The translations under genes were made by a program, and so were the position numbers. Under the pieces are notes generated by a model, which made no database searches, had not been told where the DNA came from, and was given only the letters and a program-made list of their open reading frames with translations. From Clostridium rhizosphaerae (lineage in GTDB: Bacteria > Bacillota > Clostridia > Clostridiales > Clostridiaceae): 64,000 bases of DNA. Below, piece after piece: positions 25,184 through 34,194 of this stretch (its first letter is position 1; each line of letters starts with the position of its first letter). The DNA lies in contig NZ_JAESWC010000002.1 of NCBI RefSeq assembly GCF_016765585.1, positions 744,001-808,000 on the forward strand. Direction: 5' to 3'.

Positions 25184-26614
25184 ATGAATTTTAATTTTCT
25201 GCATCAAAATACAGAAAAAAGACGTGAACTTATATTAAACGGTCCAATATCTACAACCCTGCTTTTATTATCTGTTCCTACACTAATGATGGGGCTTGTT
25301 CAATCTATAATGCCTGTCATGGATGGTATTTTTATCAATAACATTGTAGGAACTATTGGTGCCAGTGCCATTACTTACAGCGGACCTATAATAAATATGA
25401 TGGTTGCACTTGCGCAGGGGCTTAGTGTTGCAGGTATGGCAATGATTGGACAGATGAATGGTAAAGGAAATTATAAAAACGCAAAACATGTTTCAACGCA
25501 AATCGTCGTATTTGCTTTCTTAATAGGCTGCATAACTGCACCTCTGCTTTATTTGTTAGCTTTTCCAATATCCTCAAGAGTAGATTCTCAAATTTCACAT
25601 GATGTATTTTTATATTTAGCTTTAAATTCTTTAGTGCTTCCCTTTTCCTTTTTAGAATCAATTTACAATGCAATAAAAAATGCAAACGGAAAACCTGAAG
25701 CGACTTTTATTAGAATGATATTAATGTTAATATTGAAAATTGTCTTTAATGTACTATTTATAGTTGTTTTTCATTTTGGGCTTATTGGTTCTGTCATGTC
25801 CTCACTTGTATCAAATATGTTAATCTGTATTTGGATGTTTTATGAGCTTTTCATTAAAGAGGGCGATGACAAGCTTCTTTTAAAAGGCTTTAAATTTGAC
25901 TTCAAAGTATTAAAAAGACTTATTAAAATAGGAGTTCCTTCGATGATATCAAGCTTAATGCTTAATTTAGGCTTCTTCCTTATTAATAATGAAACTGAAA
26001 AATATGGTCCTGTGGTTCTTACCGGTCAAGGAATTGCAAATAATATATCCTCTGTGTGCTTTAATCTGCCATCGGCTTTTGGTTCTTCCATAACTACAAT
26101 GGTGAGCATGAATGTTGGGGCAGGTCAAGGAGATAAAGCAAAAAAATCTACTGTTGTAGCCTGCATTATAAGCGCAGTTACTGCAGCAATTCTAATTGCT
26201 ATAGTTGTTCCCTTATCATCTAGCCTAACAGTATTATTTACACATGAACAGAATGTACTTGATATTGCAAACAAATCTCTGCATATTTATACTTATTCAG
26301 TTATAGGCTTTGGAATATGCATGGTAGAGCAAGGTGCTTTTATAGGCCTAGGTCGTACCGGTGTTCCGCTTATTATAAGCATACTTAGAATATGGCTGTT
26401 AAGATATCTGTTTATTCTTGGTACAGAGCGTTATTTAAGTTTTTATTCCGTATTCTGGGGTAATTTATTTTCAAACTACATGGCAGCAATAATTACTACC
26501 ATATTAATAACGCGAATAAAATGGGTTTCATCCATTTCGCAAAGCAACAGCATAAACGAAAATGCAGGTAAAACTTCTACAGCTTTGAAGTATAAGGAAA
26601 GTCACAGCAGCTAA
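25184..26614 (+). CDS. MATE family efflux transporter
   Basis: 476-residue cation-coupled multidrug exporter with twelve predicted helices. The N-terminal LLLLSVPTLMMGLVQSIMPVMDGIFINNIVG segment and the QNVGAGQ-like MVSMNVGAGQGDKAKK segment are family marks. The ribosome site is weak (AAAGCTGGTG), and no regulator gene is adjacent. The last 25 residues form a polar tail beyond the membrane domain. Substrate unknown. A second MATE gene is at 54467, more closely MepA-like. Confidence 0.88.
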   Translation: MNFNFLHQNTEKRRELILNGPISTTLLLLSVPTLMMGLVQSIMPVMDGIFINNIVGTIGASAITYSGPIINMMVALAQGLSVAGMAMIGQMNGKGNYKNAKHVSTQIVVFAFLIGCITAPLLYLLAFPISSRVDSQISHDVFLYLALNSLVLPFSFLESIYNAIKNANGKPEATFIRMILMLILKIVFNVLFIVVFHFGLIGSVMSSLVSNMLICIWMFYELFIKEGDDKLLLKGFKFDFKVLKRLIKIGVPSMISSLMLNLGFFLINNETEKYGPVVLTGQGIANNISSVCFNLPSAFGSSITTMVSMNVGAGQGDKAKKSTVVACIISAVTAAILIAIVVPLSSSLTVLFTHEQNVLDIANKSLHIYTYSVIGFGICMVEQGAFIGLGRTGVPLIISILRIWLLRYLFILGTERYLSFYSVFWGNLFSNYMAAIITTILITRIKWVSSISQSNSINENAGKTSTALKYKESHSS

Positions 26615-26617
26615 CAA

Positions 26618-26665
26618 AAACACAGCCGTAATGCCTATTAAAGACTTACAGCTGTGTTTATTTAT
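26618..26665. terminator. Bidirectional terminator
   Basis: AAACACAGCCGTAA pairs with TTACAGCTGTGTTT (one mismatch) around a 14-nt loop, between the convergent MATE and DUF438 genes. Confidence 0.88.
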
Positions 26666-26672
26666 TTTCCTG

Positions 26673-27908
26673 CTATTCGGACATAAGTCTCTTTTCTCCA
26701 CTAATGTCTTGAATAGGTTTAATATTTTGAGTTACCTCGACAGTGCCTAAATATTCCCCATTTTCATCTCTTACAGCAAAATATCTTATATAGACAAATA
26801 TCGGCCCCATGTTGATCCAGAAATCCTCATGATTTTTTCTGCCTGATTTAAAATCCTCAAGCATCTTTTCAACAATATGCACACTTGCAGGCGGATGGCA
26901 ATTTGCAACACTACGCCCAATTACAGCCTTGGTTCTCGCAAATATTCTCTCTTCAGATTGGGAAAAATATTTAACTATATCGTCCTTATCTATGAAAGTT
27001 ATATCAAAAGGAAGAGTATTTAACATTTGTGCAAGTTCCTTAACGTTTAAAAAACCTGTTGGAAGCTTAATATATCCTTCTTTTTCACTTTCATTAACTG
27101 TTTCTGTTTTTTCCTTCGAAAGACTTACTCTCTCAGGCTTCCATCTTGTTTTCGGTTCAATTAAAGTATAGCCAACCTCATCACTTTCCTCCATAATTTT
27201 AAACCATTCATCCTCGGTAAGTGTATCCATACACATAGGAAATAGTATATTTTCTTCCTTAAATATCATTTCCTTTACTCTGTTTAAGGTTTCAGAAGCC
27301 TTGCATGCTATAGATTCCTTATCACCATTATAGTTTATTAAAAGCCTTTTAACTTCCTTAATTGCATCTCTTATTTCATCATCAACGCCCCACATAACCT
27401 TTGGAGGTGCTGTTATTCCATATTTCTCAAGATAAGGAAATACTAGATTTTCCTTTCTTGAGTAATGCTTATCAATATCATATAAAAGATTAAAATCTTC
27501 AATTAGTTTATAAATAATATCCTTACTGTCATCTTTCTTTAAAGCTTCTAAGTGAGGCTCTATATTTTTACTAATAAGAGACTCTATTCCTCTGTTTTCC
27601 TGTTTAAATGTGTGGATAGGATGACCTTCAATTTCCTCAGCTTTTTTAACCTCTGCAGCATGTATATCTGCTATGCTTCCTTTAAAAACTGCTGCGTGAA
27701 CATCGCAAAGCCTTTGAACCTCTTCAATAGGCATACCTTCCATTATAAGAGCCTGCTCCATCTCAGAAATCTCAGAAGGAGCTACCCCTTCTATAAGCTT
27801 AGCAAACCTTTCTTTCACTTCTTCTGCACTTTTTCCGTTATGAAGCTCAGTTATCAGCTCTTTTAGTACCTTCTGCCTATACTCTCTGTTGTTTATTATT
27901 TCACTCAT
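26673..27908 (-). CDS. DUF438 / hemerythrin / PAS protein
   Basis: 411 residues with three domains: DUF438 (residues about 12-85, VLKELITELHNGKSAEEVKERF and the APSEISEMEQALI segment), a hemerythrin-like HHE domain (about 90-235, HPIHTFKQEN, DIDKHYSRKENLVFPYLE, and FKEENILFPM providing His and Glu ligands), and a C-terminal PAS domain (about 285-400, ending YLGTVEVTQNI). Probably a di-iron oxygen or NO sensor or scavenger in the cytoplasm of an anaerobe. No DNA-binding or kinase module is attached, so its partner is unknown. Confidence 0.88.
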   Translation of the reverse strand: MSEIINNREYRQKVLKELITELHNGKSAEEVKERFAKLIEGVAPSEISEMEQALIMEGMPIEEVQRLCDVHAAVFKGSIADIHAAEVKKAEEIEGHPIHTFKQENRGIESLISKNIEPHLEALKKDDSKDIIYKLIEDFNLLYDIDKHYSRKENLVFPYLEKYGITAPPKVMWGVDDEIRDAIKEVKRLLINYNGDKESIACKASETLNRVKEMIFKEENILFPMCMDTLTEDEWFKIMEESDEVGYTLIEPKTRWKPERVSLSKEKTETVNESEKEGYIKLPTGFLNVKELAQMLNTLPFDITFIDKDDIVKYFSQSEERIFARTKAVIGRSVANCHPPASVHIVEKMLEDFKSGRKNHEDFWINMGPIFVYIRYFAVRDENGEYLGTVEVTQNIKPIQDISGEKRLMSE

Positions 27909-27996
27909 GCTTAGTACCTCTCTTTAAACTTCTTACAATAGTATAAGTTTTACCTTTTTAAACCAACATATTCATTTCTATGCATCAAAAATTAGT

Positions 27997-28065
27997 AAAT
28001 CGCTACTTAAGTAATCAAAAAGCCTAATCCATTCTTAGGTTTCTGATAAACTCAAACAGCGATTT
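27997..28065 (-). other. Nested hairpin between radical SAM and DUF438 genes
   Basis: Outer stem AAATCGCT/AGCGATTT encloses an inner stem AAGCCTAA/TTAGGTTT. It lies 36 nt after the radical SAM stop and 89 nt before the DUF438 start, both on the minus strand, so it could be a terminator or a structured leader. There is no strong U-tract. Confidence 0.5.
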
Positions 28066-28100
28066 TATATAAAATCTATATAGGACAAATGGGAATTAAG

Positions 28101-29477
28101 TTAGCTTTCGCCCTTAGAGCAAACTGATGGTGCATGTGAAAGTTCCCACAGCTCATCAGCCACTGGCTCCCAGTTTAGTGCTGCAGTTTTGCATTTATCA
28201 CAAAGTTTATTAACATCTTCCGGCTTTTGCATATCTGTTGACTTAGCTCCTGATTCTTCGACTATATCAGCAAGTCTTCCATAATTATCTAAAAGTGGAC
28301 AAGGTCTTAAGTGATTTTCATTAAAAGGCTGATTTTCATGATATTTCATAAACAGCGGCGATTTTAAAGCTTCTAAAAGTGTCTTATTATGAATATTTGA
28401 ATCTGAATAATGTATAAAGGCACAGGGTTCAATATCACCATTTGCATTTATATGAAGATATCTTCTTCCGCCTGCAATACATCCTTGTACGTATTCTCCA
28501 TCATTCCAAAAATCCATAGTAAATAAAGGCTTTGTATCTCTGAATTTTCTTATTTGATGGTACATAAATTCACGCTGCTTTGATGTTGCCATAAGTTCTG
28601 GTACAGCATCAACTCCAACTGGCATATAGGTAAAGAACCATGCAAACTTGGCACCATTTTCTATCATAGAATCTATATACTCTTCACTTCCAATAATATC
28701 TACATTCTTGCTTGTATAGCAGCAGGAAATACCAAAAGGAAGATGTTTAGCTTTGAGAATTTTCATAGCTTTAAGCACAGCACTATAGGTTCCATCACCT
28801 CGCCTAAAATCCGTTTCCTCCTCAAAGCCTTCGATGCTTATTGCAGGTATGAAGTTTTTAACTCTAAGCATCTCATCTGCAAACTCTTCATCGATAAGTG
28901 TCGCATTGGTAAAGGCGAGAAATACGCTATCCTCATGTTTTTCGCAAAGCTTTATAATATCTTTTTTACGTACTAGTGGCTCACCTCCGGAATAAATAAA
29001 CATATATACACCAATTTCGTTGCCTTGTCTAATAATACTGTCTAATGTGTCTGTATCCATGTTAAGCTTATTTCCATAATCAGCTGCCCAGCACCCTGTA
29101 CAGTGCAGATTACAGGCAGAGGTAGGGTCCATTAATATAGCCCAGGGTATATTACAGTTATTCTCATTTCTTGCTTTTTCCTGTCTATGTCCTCCTATTA
29201 TGGATGCATTGATAATAAAATTCTCAAAAACTTTTTTTCTTACATCTTCATCAATATCTGTCCATAGACTGTGTATTAGCTTATACCAGTTACCATCCGG
29301 ATTTGAGAGTATATTACGAAACTCTTGAAGCTGACTTTCTACCATTCCCGAAGTATCAAACTTATCAACCCAATCTATAACCCTAGGTATATTAGCATCA
29401 GGGTCACTATCCAAATATTTCATGACTTTTTTAAGTCCTAAAGTTTTAAAATTCTCCATTAAGCTTTTATCGCTCAT
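28101..29477 (-). CDS. Radical SAM protein with SPASM-like C-terminus
   Basis: About 458 residues. The [4Fe-4S] S-adenosylmethionine motif CNLHCTGCW is near residue 125, followed by GGEP (about 164). The C-terminal third is cysteine-rich (GCIAGGRRYLHINANGDIEPCAFIHYSD, then CPLLD and CDKCKT), as in SPASM or twitch domains that hold auxiliary clusters. The first 110 residues form a helical N-terminal extension. Substrate unknown; not next to a recognisable precursor peptide. Start is ATG at 29477, 6-7 nt from GGGGGAG; a TTG 15 nt earlier overlaps that site. Confidence 0.87.
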   Translation of the reverse strand: MSDKSLMENFKTLGLKKVMKYLDSDPDANIPRVIDWVDKFDTSGMVESQLQEFRNILSNPDGNWYKLIHSLWTDIDEDVRKKVFENFIINASIIGGHRQEKARNENNCNIPWAILMDPTSACNLHCTGCWAADYGNKLNMDTDTLDSIIRQGNEIGVYMFIYSGGEPLVRKKDIIKLCEKHEDSVFLAFTNATLIDEEFADEMLRVKNFIPAISIEGFEEETDFRRGDGTYSAVLKAMKILKAKHLPFGISCCYTSKNVDIIGSEEYIDSMIENGAKFAWFFTYMPVGVDAVPELMATSKQREFMYHQIRKFRDTKPLFTMDFWNDGEYVQGCIAGGRRYLHINANGDIEPCAFIHYSDSNIHNKTLLEALKSPLFMKYHENQPFNENHLRPCPLLDNYGRLADIVEESGAKSTDMQKPEDVNKLCDKCKTAALNWEPVADELWELSHAPSVCSKGES

Positions 29478-29634
29478 AAACCTCTCCCCCAAAACAATAA
29501 AAATACTCTTTAAATCATTATAGAACCACCATCTTTAATTACTATAGGTCAAAAGATAGAACTGTCCAAATTTTACCCACTTTTAAATATTGTAGCTTTT
29601 TTAGACATTTTAAATTTTTGTCCGGAATAATATA

Positions 29635-29665
29635 AAAAGCGAGTTATCTATAATTGACAACTCGC
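29635..29665 (-). terminator. Terminator of the TetR gene
   Basis: GCGAGTT pairs with AACTCGC around a 13-nt loop, followed on the minus strand by TTTTTATATT. Confidence 0.88.
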
Positions 29666-29668
29666 CTT

Positions 29669-30223
29669 CTATAAAATATTTTGTTCAAGTTCTTTTACAA
29701 GTTTGACTGCAGCACCAGTAACTGCTGATTTTATGAGTCCTACAAATTCTTTAGGAGGAATTTTAGCACCTTCTAAAAGCCAACGTGAGATGGAGGTTCT
29801 AAAGGCATCAGTAAAAAAGTTAACATAGAATTCTCTATTTTTACTCTCTTCAAATATACTTTCAAAGTATATTAGAATAAAGGGTGATAAAACCTCTCCA
29901 AAGTACTCATAAAAGGAATTTTGTCCGGTTATCTGAAGAGCATTGCGATAAAACGACTTGTTTTTATAGAAAAATTCACATATATCTTCAATGAAATCCC
30001 ATTCTGAATCTATGAGCTCTTCCTTAAAATTGGCAACAAATTCTGTGTAATAAATCCAGTTTACTAAATCATACTTGTCCTTAAAATGGTAATAAAAGCT
30101 TTTTCTATTCATATTACAGCGTTCTACAATATCCCCGACAGTTATTTTGTTTAGAGGATATTCAGCCATGAGTTCCTTTAGGGCATTTGCCAGTGCGCGT
30201 TTTGTAATCAAAGACTCTGACAT
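29669..30223 (-). CDS. TetR/AcrR family regulator with TetR_C_8-like C-terminus
   Basis: 184 residues. The HTH is ITKRALANALKELMAEYPLNKITVGDIVERCNMNRKSFYYHFKDKYDLVNWIY, a pattern shared with the DhaS/dihydroxyacetone-kinase-regulator type. The C-terminal half (SFYRNALQITGQNSFYEYF) agrees with the same subgroup. Start ATG at 30223 lies 9 nt after AGAGGTG; codons further upstream encode an unlikely hydrophobic stretch. It faces away from the radical SAM gene 190 bp downstream and may regulate it; an AT-rich dyad sits near 29600-29622. Confidence 0.82.
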   Translation of the reverse strand: MSESLITKRALANALKELMAEYPLNKITVGDIVERCNMNRKSFYYHFKDKYDLVNWIYYTEFVANFKEELIDSEWDFIEDICEFFYKNKSFYRNALQITGQNSFYEYFGEVLSPFILIYFESIFEESKNREFYVNFFTDAFRTSISRWLLEGAKIPPKEFVGLIKSAVTGAAVKLVKELEQNIL

Positions 30224-30313
30224 CTCTATAATCACCTCTAACATAGCTATCCATACTATTAAAACCAGTATCTTTATTACTAATTCTCGCACATCCATAT
30301 CATAATAGCAACC

Positions 30314-31303
30314 CTAGTTTTGCTTTATATACCACTTTATGGTCTTTATAATTCCTTCCTCAAAGCTAGTTTCAGGACTCCATCCAAGCTCTTTTTCTAT
30401 TTTATCTGAAGCTATAGCATATCTTCTATCGTGTCCTTTTCTATCTTCAACATATTTTATTAAATCTTCAGAAATGCTAATATCATAGTTTTCTTTTAGA
30501 TATTTAATAATTATTTTTGTTATTTCTATATTAGTCTTCTCATTATGCCCTCCAATATTATAAACTTCACCAAGTCTTCCACTCTGAAGCACCATATCGA
30601 TAGCTCTGCAGTGATCTTCAACGTACAGCCAGTCTCTTACATTAAGCCCATCACCATAAATAGGAAGCTCTTTATACTCAATACAATTAGTTATCAATAG
30701 AGGCATAAGCTTTTCAGTAAACTGGTATGGCCCGTAATTATTTGAACATCTAGTTATATTTATTGGCATACTATAAGTATCATAATAAGCTTTCACAATT
30801 AAATCTGCTCCTGCTTTGCTTGATGAATAAGGACTTCTCGGATCTAAAGGAGTATTTTCATAAAAATATCCGTTTTTGCCCAAGGATCCATAAACTTCAT
30901 CTGTGGAAACCTGCAGAAATTTTACCCCAGCTTTAAATCCTTCTTTAGTTTCCCAAGCTTCTTTTGCGCAGTTTAAAACATTTGTAGTTCCAAGCACATT
31001 CGTCTTAACAAATATTTCAGGATCTTCAATACTTCTGTCCACATGAGATTCTGCTGCAAAATTGACTACATAATCTATGTTGTATTCTTTAAATAGCTCA
31101 TTTACAAGTTCTTTATCGCATATATCTCCTTGTATAAATAAGTATCTTTCATCCTTATTTACTTCTTCTAAATTATCAAGATTTCCCGCATAAGTAAGCT
31201 TATCGAAATTAATTATTTTAATTTCCTCATATTTAACCAGCATGTACTTTATAAAATATGAGCCGATAAAACCTGCTCCCCCTGTTACTAAATAAGTTTT
31301 CAT
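30314..31303 (-). CDS. rfbB: dTDP-glucose 4,6-dehydratase
   Basis: Extended SDR that converts dTDP-glucose to dTDP-4-keto-6-deoxyglucose for deoxysugar synthesis. 329 residues; NAD-binding TGGAGFIGSYF at the start, SHVDRSIEDPE, the STDEVYGSLG segment with the catalytic Asp-Glu, YSSSKAGAD with the catalytic Tyr-Lys, and NNYGPYQFTEKLMPL. No rmlA, C or D is adjacent, so the gene is orphaned from a rhamnose operon; it lies just after a MerR-methyltransferase gene (22 bp). Confidence 0.93.
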   Translation of the reverse strand: MKTYLVTGGAGFIGSYFIKYMLVKYEEIKIINFDKLTYAGNLDNLEEVNKDERYLFIQGDICDKELVNELFKEYNIDYVVNFAAESHVDRSIEDPEIFVKTNVLGTTNVLNCAKEAWETKEGFKAGVKFLQVSTDEVYGSLGKNGYFYENTPLDPRSPYSSSKAGADLIVKAYYDTYSMPINITRCSNNYGPYQFTEKLMPLLITNCIEYKELPIYGDGLNVRDWLYVEDHCRAIDMVLQSGRLGEVYNIGGHNEKTNIEITKIIIKYLKENYDISISEDLIKYVEDRKGHDRRYAIASDKIEKELGWSPETSFEEGIIKTIKWYIKQN

Positions 31304-31325
31304 TTTATAATCCCCTTTTTATAAT

Positions 31326-32513
31326 TTATTTTATACCTTCAAACATTCCTGCCTGCTTTGATATTCTAAATTTTCCTGTCTTACTAACTTTTGCTTTTAT
31401 ATGCTTTTCAAACTCTTCATACCTCCCTTCTAACATTTCATGCTCGTTTCCGTGGCAGGACAATATATAGTCAAGTATAGGCTTATAATCATCCACAATT
31501 AAGCTGTCTTCATAAGTGTGAAGGTTAATTTCCTTAAACCAAGGCTCAAGCTGTTCAAATCCATTTTCAAGTCCAAAAACTTGCTCTAAATTTATTTCGG
31601 CTAAAGCTATCTTGCTGTCAAAGCTTTTAGCAAGCCCTTCTATCTCTTTCATATGTCTTATCCCATAAGTACTGCAGTAAAATCTTCCTCCCTTTTTTAG
31701 AATTCTTATAATCTCGGAAAACAGTTTGTCCCTATCCTTAATATAGAACAGCATATGATTAGCTATAACTACATCAAAGCTCGCATCAGCATAATGAAGC
31801 TTATTGCAGTCAAGCACTTCAAAATTTATCTTTCGCTTTAAGTTTTTATTTTTATCCCTTGCATCATTAATCATGCCCTCTGATATATCCGCAAGCACTA
31901 TATTTACGTCATCAGGTATCTTATCTTCATTAGATTTCCAAAGCTGGCCATCTCCACAGCCGATTTCTAATATTTTTTCTCCTGAAGAAAGCTTTAATTT
32001 ATCAAAAACCCAATTAAACCAATCATATTTATTTGTTCTGAAGTTTTTATGCAAATTTATTCTTACCTTGAGATTTGTTGAGTCTTTATACTGTTCAACT
32101 ATGTCCCTTTCAAGATTAAGAACATGTATAATATTTATTATTTTGTTCCAGTCAAAGCTTTCATTTGTCTCAAACATCCTTTTTGCTTCATAAATAGATT
32201 TTTCTATAAGCTGCATATGCTCAAGTTTGTTTTTAACTATTTTAAGCTGACTGTCTAAAGATTTTCTCAAATAGTCATTATCTCTGTCGCTAGAAATTGA
32301 CATTAATATATCCTCAAGAGAAAACCCTAAATATTTTAAGGTTAAAATTCTTTGAAGCTTTGCAAAGTCCTCATCATTATACAGCCTATAGCCGGCTTCA
32401 CTTAAGCTTGATGGCTTTAATAATCCTTTATTGTCATAAAACCTTATTGTCCTTATGGTTACACCGGCTTTTTTTGCAAATTCCCCTGCTGTGTAAAACT
32501 TTTTATCTCTCAT
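31326..32513 (-). CDS. MerR regulator fused to a SAM-dependent methyltransferase
   Basis: About 395 residues. Residues 1-75 are a MerR DNA-binding domain (FYTAGEFAKKAGVTIRTIRFYDNKGLLKPS, LTLKYLGFSLEDI), followed by the usual dimerisation helix to about 125. Residues from about 175 form a class I methyltransferase: EKILEIGCGDGQLW (motif I), NIVLADIS, FDVVIANHMLFYI and LKKGGRFYCSTYG. In this family the C-terminus normally senses a ligand, so SAM-bound methyltransferase could be the sensor or a drug-modifying enzyme. Candidate starts are 32522 (GTG), 32519 and 32513 (ATG); GGGTGAT favours 32513. Its promoter has the MerR-type 19-bp spacer. Confidence 0.87.
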   Translation of the reverse strand: MRDKKFYTAGEFAKKAGVTIRTIRFYDNKGLLKPSSLSEAGYRLYNDEDFAKLQRILTLKYLGFSLEDILMSISSDRDNDYLRKSLDSQLKIVKNKLEHMQLIEKSIYEAKRMFETNESFDWNKIINIIHVLNLERDIVEQYKDSTNLKVRINLHKNFRTNKYDWFNWVFDKLKLSSGEKILEIGCGDGQLWKSNEDKIPDDVNIVLADISEGMINDARDKNKNLKRKINFEVLDCNKLHYADASFDVVIANHMLFYIKDRDKLFSEIIRILKKGGRFYCSTYGIRHMKEIEGLAKSFDSKIALAEINLEQVFGLENGFEQLEPWFKEINLHTYEDSLIVDDYKPILDYILSCHGNEHEMLEGRYEEFEKHIKAKVSKTGKFRISKQAGMFEGIK

Positions 32514-32530
32514 ATTCATCACCCATTTTT

Positions 32531-32561
32531 ATTATAGAGGATTACGTCAGGTAATGGTCAA
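32531..32561 (-). promoter_or_regulatory. MerR-type promoter/operator with 19-bp spacer
   Basis: On the minus strand TTGACC and TATAAT are separated by 19 bp, the overlong spacing that MerR activators untwist. The spacer carries the dyad ATTAC-CTGAC-GTAAT. The start codon is only about 10-20 nt from the predicted transcription start, so the leader is very short. Confidence 0.8.
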
Positions 32562-32829
32562 CAAGTTTTTACAATAAAATTATAGTTATAGTTAATAATA
32601 TAATAAGCACCCTATTTCTAGAGTGCTTGTCTTTATTTACTCATTAATTGTAATCTCATCAAACATATTATTCATTGTATATTGTTATATATTCTTTAAA
32701 TACTAATAGACTCATTCTCCACTAGCTATAGCATTCTATAGTAGGCACGAATTCCTTCCCAAACTATAATTTTAGAAAAGTTGCCGCTTTTAATGTAACC
32801 TTTTATTAATATTTTCATATGTTGAACTA
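32562..32829. other. Intergenic region between MerR gene and ymaF
   Basis: AT-rich gene-free stretch. It holds a terminator-like hairpin at 32605-32628 (AAGCACCCT/AGAGTGCTT with T-rich flank) that follows no plus-strand gene I can see, so an unannotated short plus-strand transcript is possible. No ORF supported. Confidence 0.4.
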
Positions 32830-32847
32830 GGACAAGCATACTTGTCC
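32830..32847 (+). promoter_or_regulatory. Hairpin just upstream of the ymaF ribosome site
   Basis: GGACAAG-CATA-CTTGTCC, a 7-bp stem placed 20 nt before the start codon. Possible operator or translational control element. Confidence 0.5.
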
Positions 32848-32867
32848 GTTATGAAGGGAGGGATACC

Positions 32868-33329
32868 ATGTTTTATTCAACTGATAATCATAAAAATAGC
32901 CAAAGTAATTATAACAATACTGGCTATTATCAGGAAAATGATCAAAACAATAATTACTCAAATTGGAAGCGAGGACACAAACAAGAGAAGCATTGCAAGA
33001 ATCATAACCCAAACAGTTGTCAAACTCATGTTCATGAATACGAAGGCAGCACTAGAATCGCTGAGCAAAATATAGATCCTCATAATCATCGGTTTGCTGG
33101 TGTTACTAGTCAGGCTATTCCTCATGGTAACAGTCATGTTCACACTCTCTTAGGTAACTCTGACTTTTATGAAAACCATCATCATGAAGTAGGAGCAATA
33201 ACTGGACCAGCTATACCTGTAGGTGATGGTAGACATGTCCACTTCGTATATGGTACAACCACTTTAGACGATGGTCATGTTCATCAATTTATTTTTGCTA
33301 CACTAATTGAAAACCCCATAGGTGACTAG
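32868..33329 (+). CDS. ymaF: YmaF family histidine-rich protein
   Basis: 153 residues. After a 50-residue Asn/Lys-rich disordered N-terminus come three repeats of the YmaF type: DPHNHRFAGVTSQAIP..GNSHVH, NHHHEVGAITGPAIPVGDGRHVHF and TTTLDDGHVHQFIFATLIENP. 18 histidines, largely in HxH pairs, suggest metal binding. Function is unknown; B. subtilis YmaF is the model. RBS GGGAGG 6 nt before the ATG. Monocistronic with its own terminator. Confidence 0.85.
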   Translation: MFYSTDNHKNSQSNYNNTGYYQENDQNNNYSNWKRGHKQEKHCKNHNPNSCQTHVHEYEGSTRIAEQNIDPHNHRFAGVTSQAIPHGNSHVHTLLGNSDFYENHHHEVGAITGPAIPVGDGRHVHFVYGTTTLDDGHVHQFIFATLIENPIGD

Positions 33330-33338
33330 CTTTTTTAC

Positions 33339-33375
33339 TGAGTCGCCATAACTGGCGGCTCACATTTATCTTCTA
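33339..33375 (+). terminator. Terminator of ymaF
   Basis: TGAGTCGCC pairs with GGCGGCTCA (one wobble) around ATAACT, followed by a T-rich stretch. Confidence 0.75.
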
Positions 33376-33409
33376 TTTTATCATCTATTTTCTAAGGCAG
33401 AGACAATTT

Positions 33410-33461
33410 AAAAATAAATAAGAAACACCAGTGTTCAATTTATATAAAACACTAGTGTTTC
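33410..33461 (-). terminator. Terminator of the tRNA-Glu gene
   Basis: GAAACACTAGTGTT pairs with AACACTGGTGTTTC on the minus strand, followed by TTATTTATTTTT, 6 bp after the tRNA CCA end. Confidence 0.88.
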
Positions 33462-33466
33462 TTATT

Positions 33467-33541
33467 TGGTGACTCCTAGGGGAATCGAACCCCTGATACC
33501 ACCTTGAGAGGGTGGTGTCTTAACCGCTTGACCAAGGAGCC
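33467..33541 (-). tRNA. tRNA-Glu (anticodon CTC)
   Basis: 75 nt including an encoded CCA. The 5' end GGCTCCT pairs with AGGAGTC (one G-U); D-arm GGTCAAGCGGTTAAGACACC as in glutamate tRNAs; anticodon stem CCACC/GGTGG with loop CTCTCAA, giving anticodon CTC; T-arm GGGG-TTCGATT-CCCC. CTC reads GAG only and is the minor glutamate isoacceptor, usually accompanied by a TTC gene elsewhere. Confidence 0.95.
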
Positions 33542-33562
33542 TCATATTTATTTGACATATAA

Positions 33563-33591
33563 ATATTACCTTCTAAAGGTAAAAATGTCTA
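33563..33591 (-). promoter_or_regulatory. tRNA-Glu promoter
   Basis: On the minus strand TAGACA and TAATAT are separated by 17 bp, ending 22 bp before the tRNA 5' end. The spacer holds the dyad ACCTT-TAG-AAGGT. Confidence 0.65.
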
Positions 33592-33899
33592 ATAGAAATT
33601 TTTAATAGTTGAGTATTTATTAATTTGATTTTCATATAATTATTATCTTCTAATCTTAGGTAACGGATAAAAAACTTCTTTGTGGCAGCATTAAGTATAT
33701 GATCTTCTATGTGGGAGCTCTCAATCATGTGTCTAATTACCTATTCTAAAAGATATCATTTGAAACGATCTCAAATTCCTCAGGCATTATCTTTCTCACG
33801 TGCCGTGTGTTTAGAACGATTAACATAAATATTAATCACCTTGTAAATACATCAGCTAAAATACTTATATGATAATTATAGAAAATTTTTAAAAAGGTA

Positions 33900-33928
33900 T
33901 TGATTATACCAAAAAAATAGTATATTAT
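33900..33928 (+). promoter_or_regulatory. nagE promoter
   Basis: TTGATT and TATTAT with a 17-bp spacer, about 265 bp before nagE, implying a long leader that contains a terminator. The DNA between the tRNA promoter and this site (33592-33899) is gene-free and shows nothing else I recognise. Confidence 0.65.
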
Positions 33929-33988
33929 AAAAATGTAAATGAATACAGAACATATATTGAGGCGTGCAACCGATTAAATTTGGGCAAT

Positions 33989-34030
33989 AGCTGAAGAGGA
34001 TTATAATATTTTCCTTTTCAGCTTTTTTAT
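33989..34030 (+). terminator. Leader terminator (attenuator) of nagE
   Basis: AGCTGAAGAGGA pairs with TCCTTTTCAGCT (one mismatch) around an 11-nt loop, then TTTTTA. It lies about 55 nt after the predicted start and 165 nt before the nagE ATG, so it must be bypassed to express nagE. Antitermination by a BglG/GlcT-type protein is the usual logic for such PTS genes; I could not spell a clear RAT sequence. Confidence 0.7.
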
Positions 34031-34194
34031 TTACCTGAATTTAGTCTTATTAAGGTGTCCTAAAAGGCCTAAGATATCACTTTAGTGCATTATAAGCCAG
34101 ACTTCTTAATTAAATTTCTGTATTAATGCTCATATTGTATTTAAGGATGATAAGTCCTTAAAAATATATAATAATAAGGAGGGGGAACTTCATT

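Noticed and set aside
33542-34194. T-box leader before nagE
   Set aside because: No T-box consensus (TGGNACCGCG-like) seen; the neighbouring gene is a PTS permease, not a T-box target.
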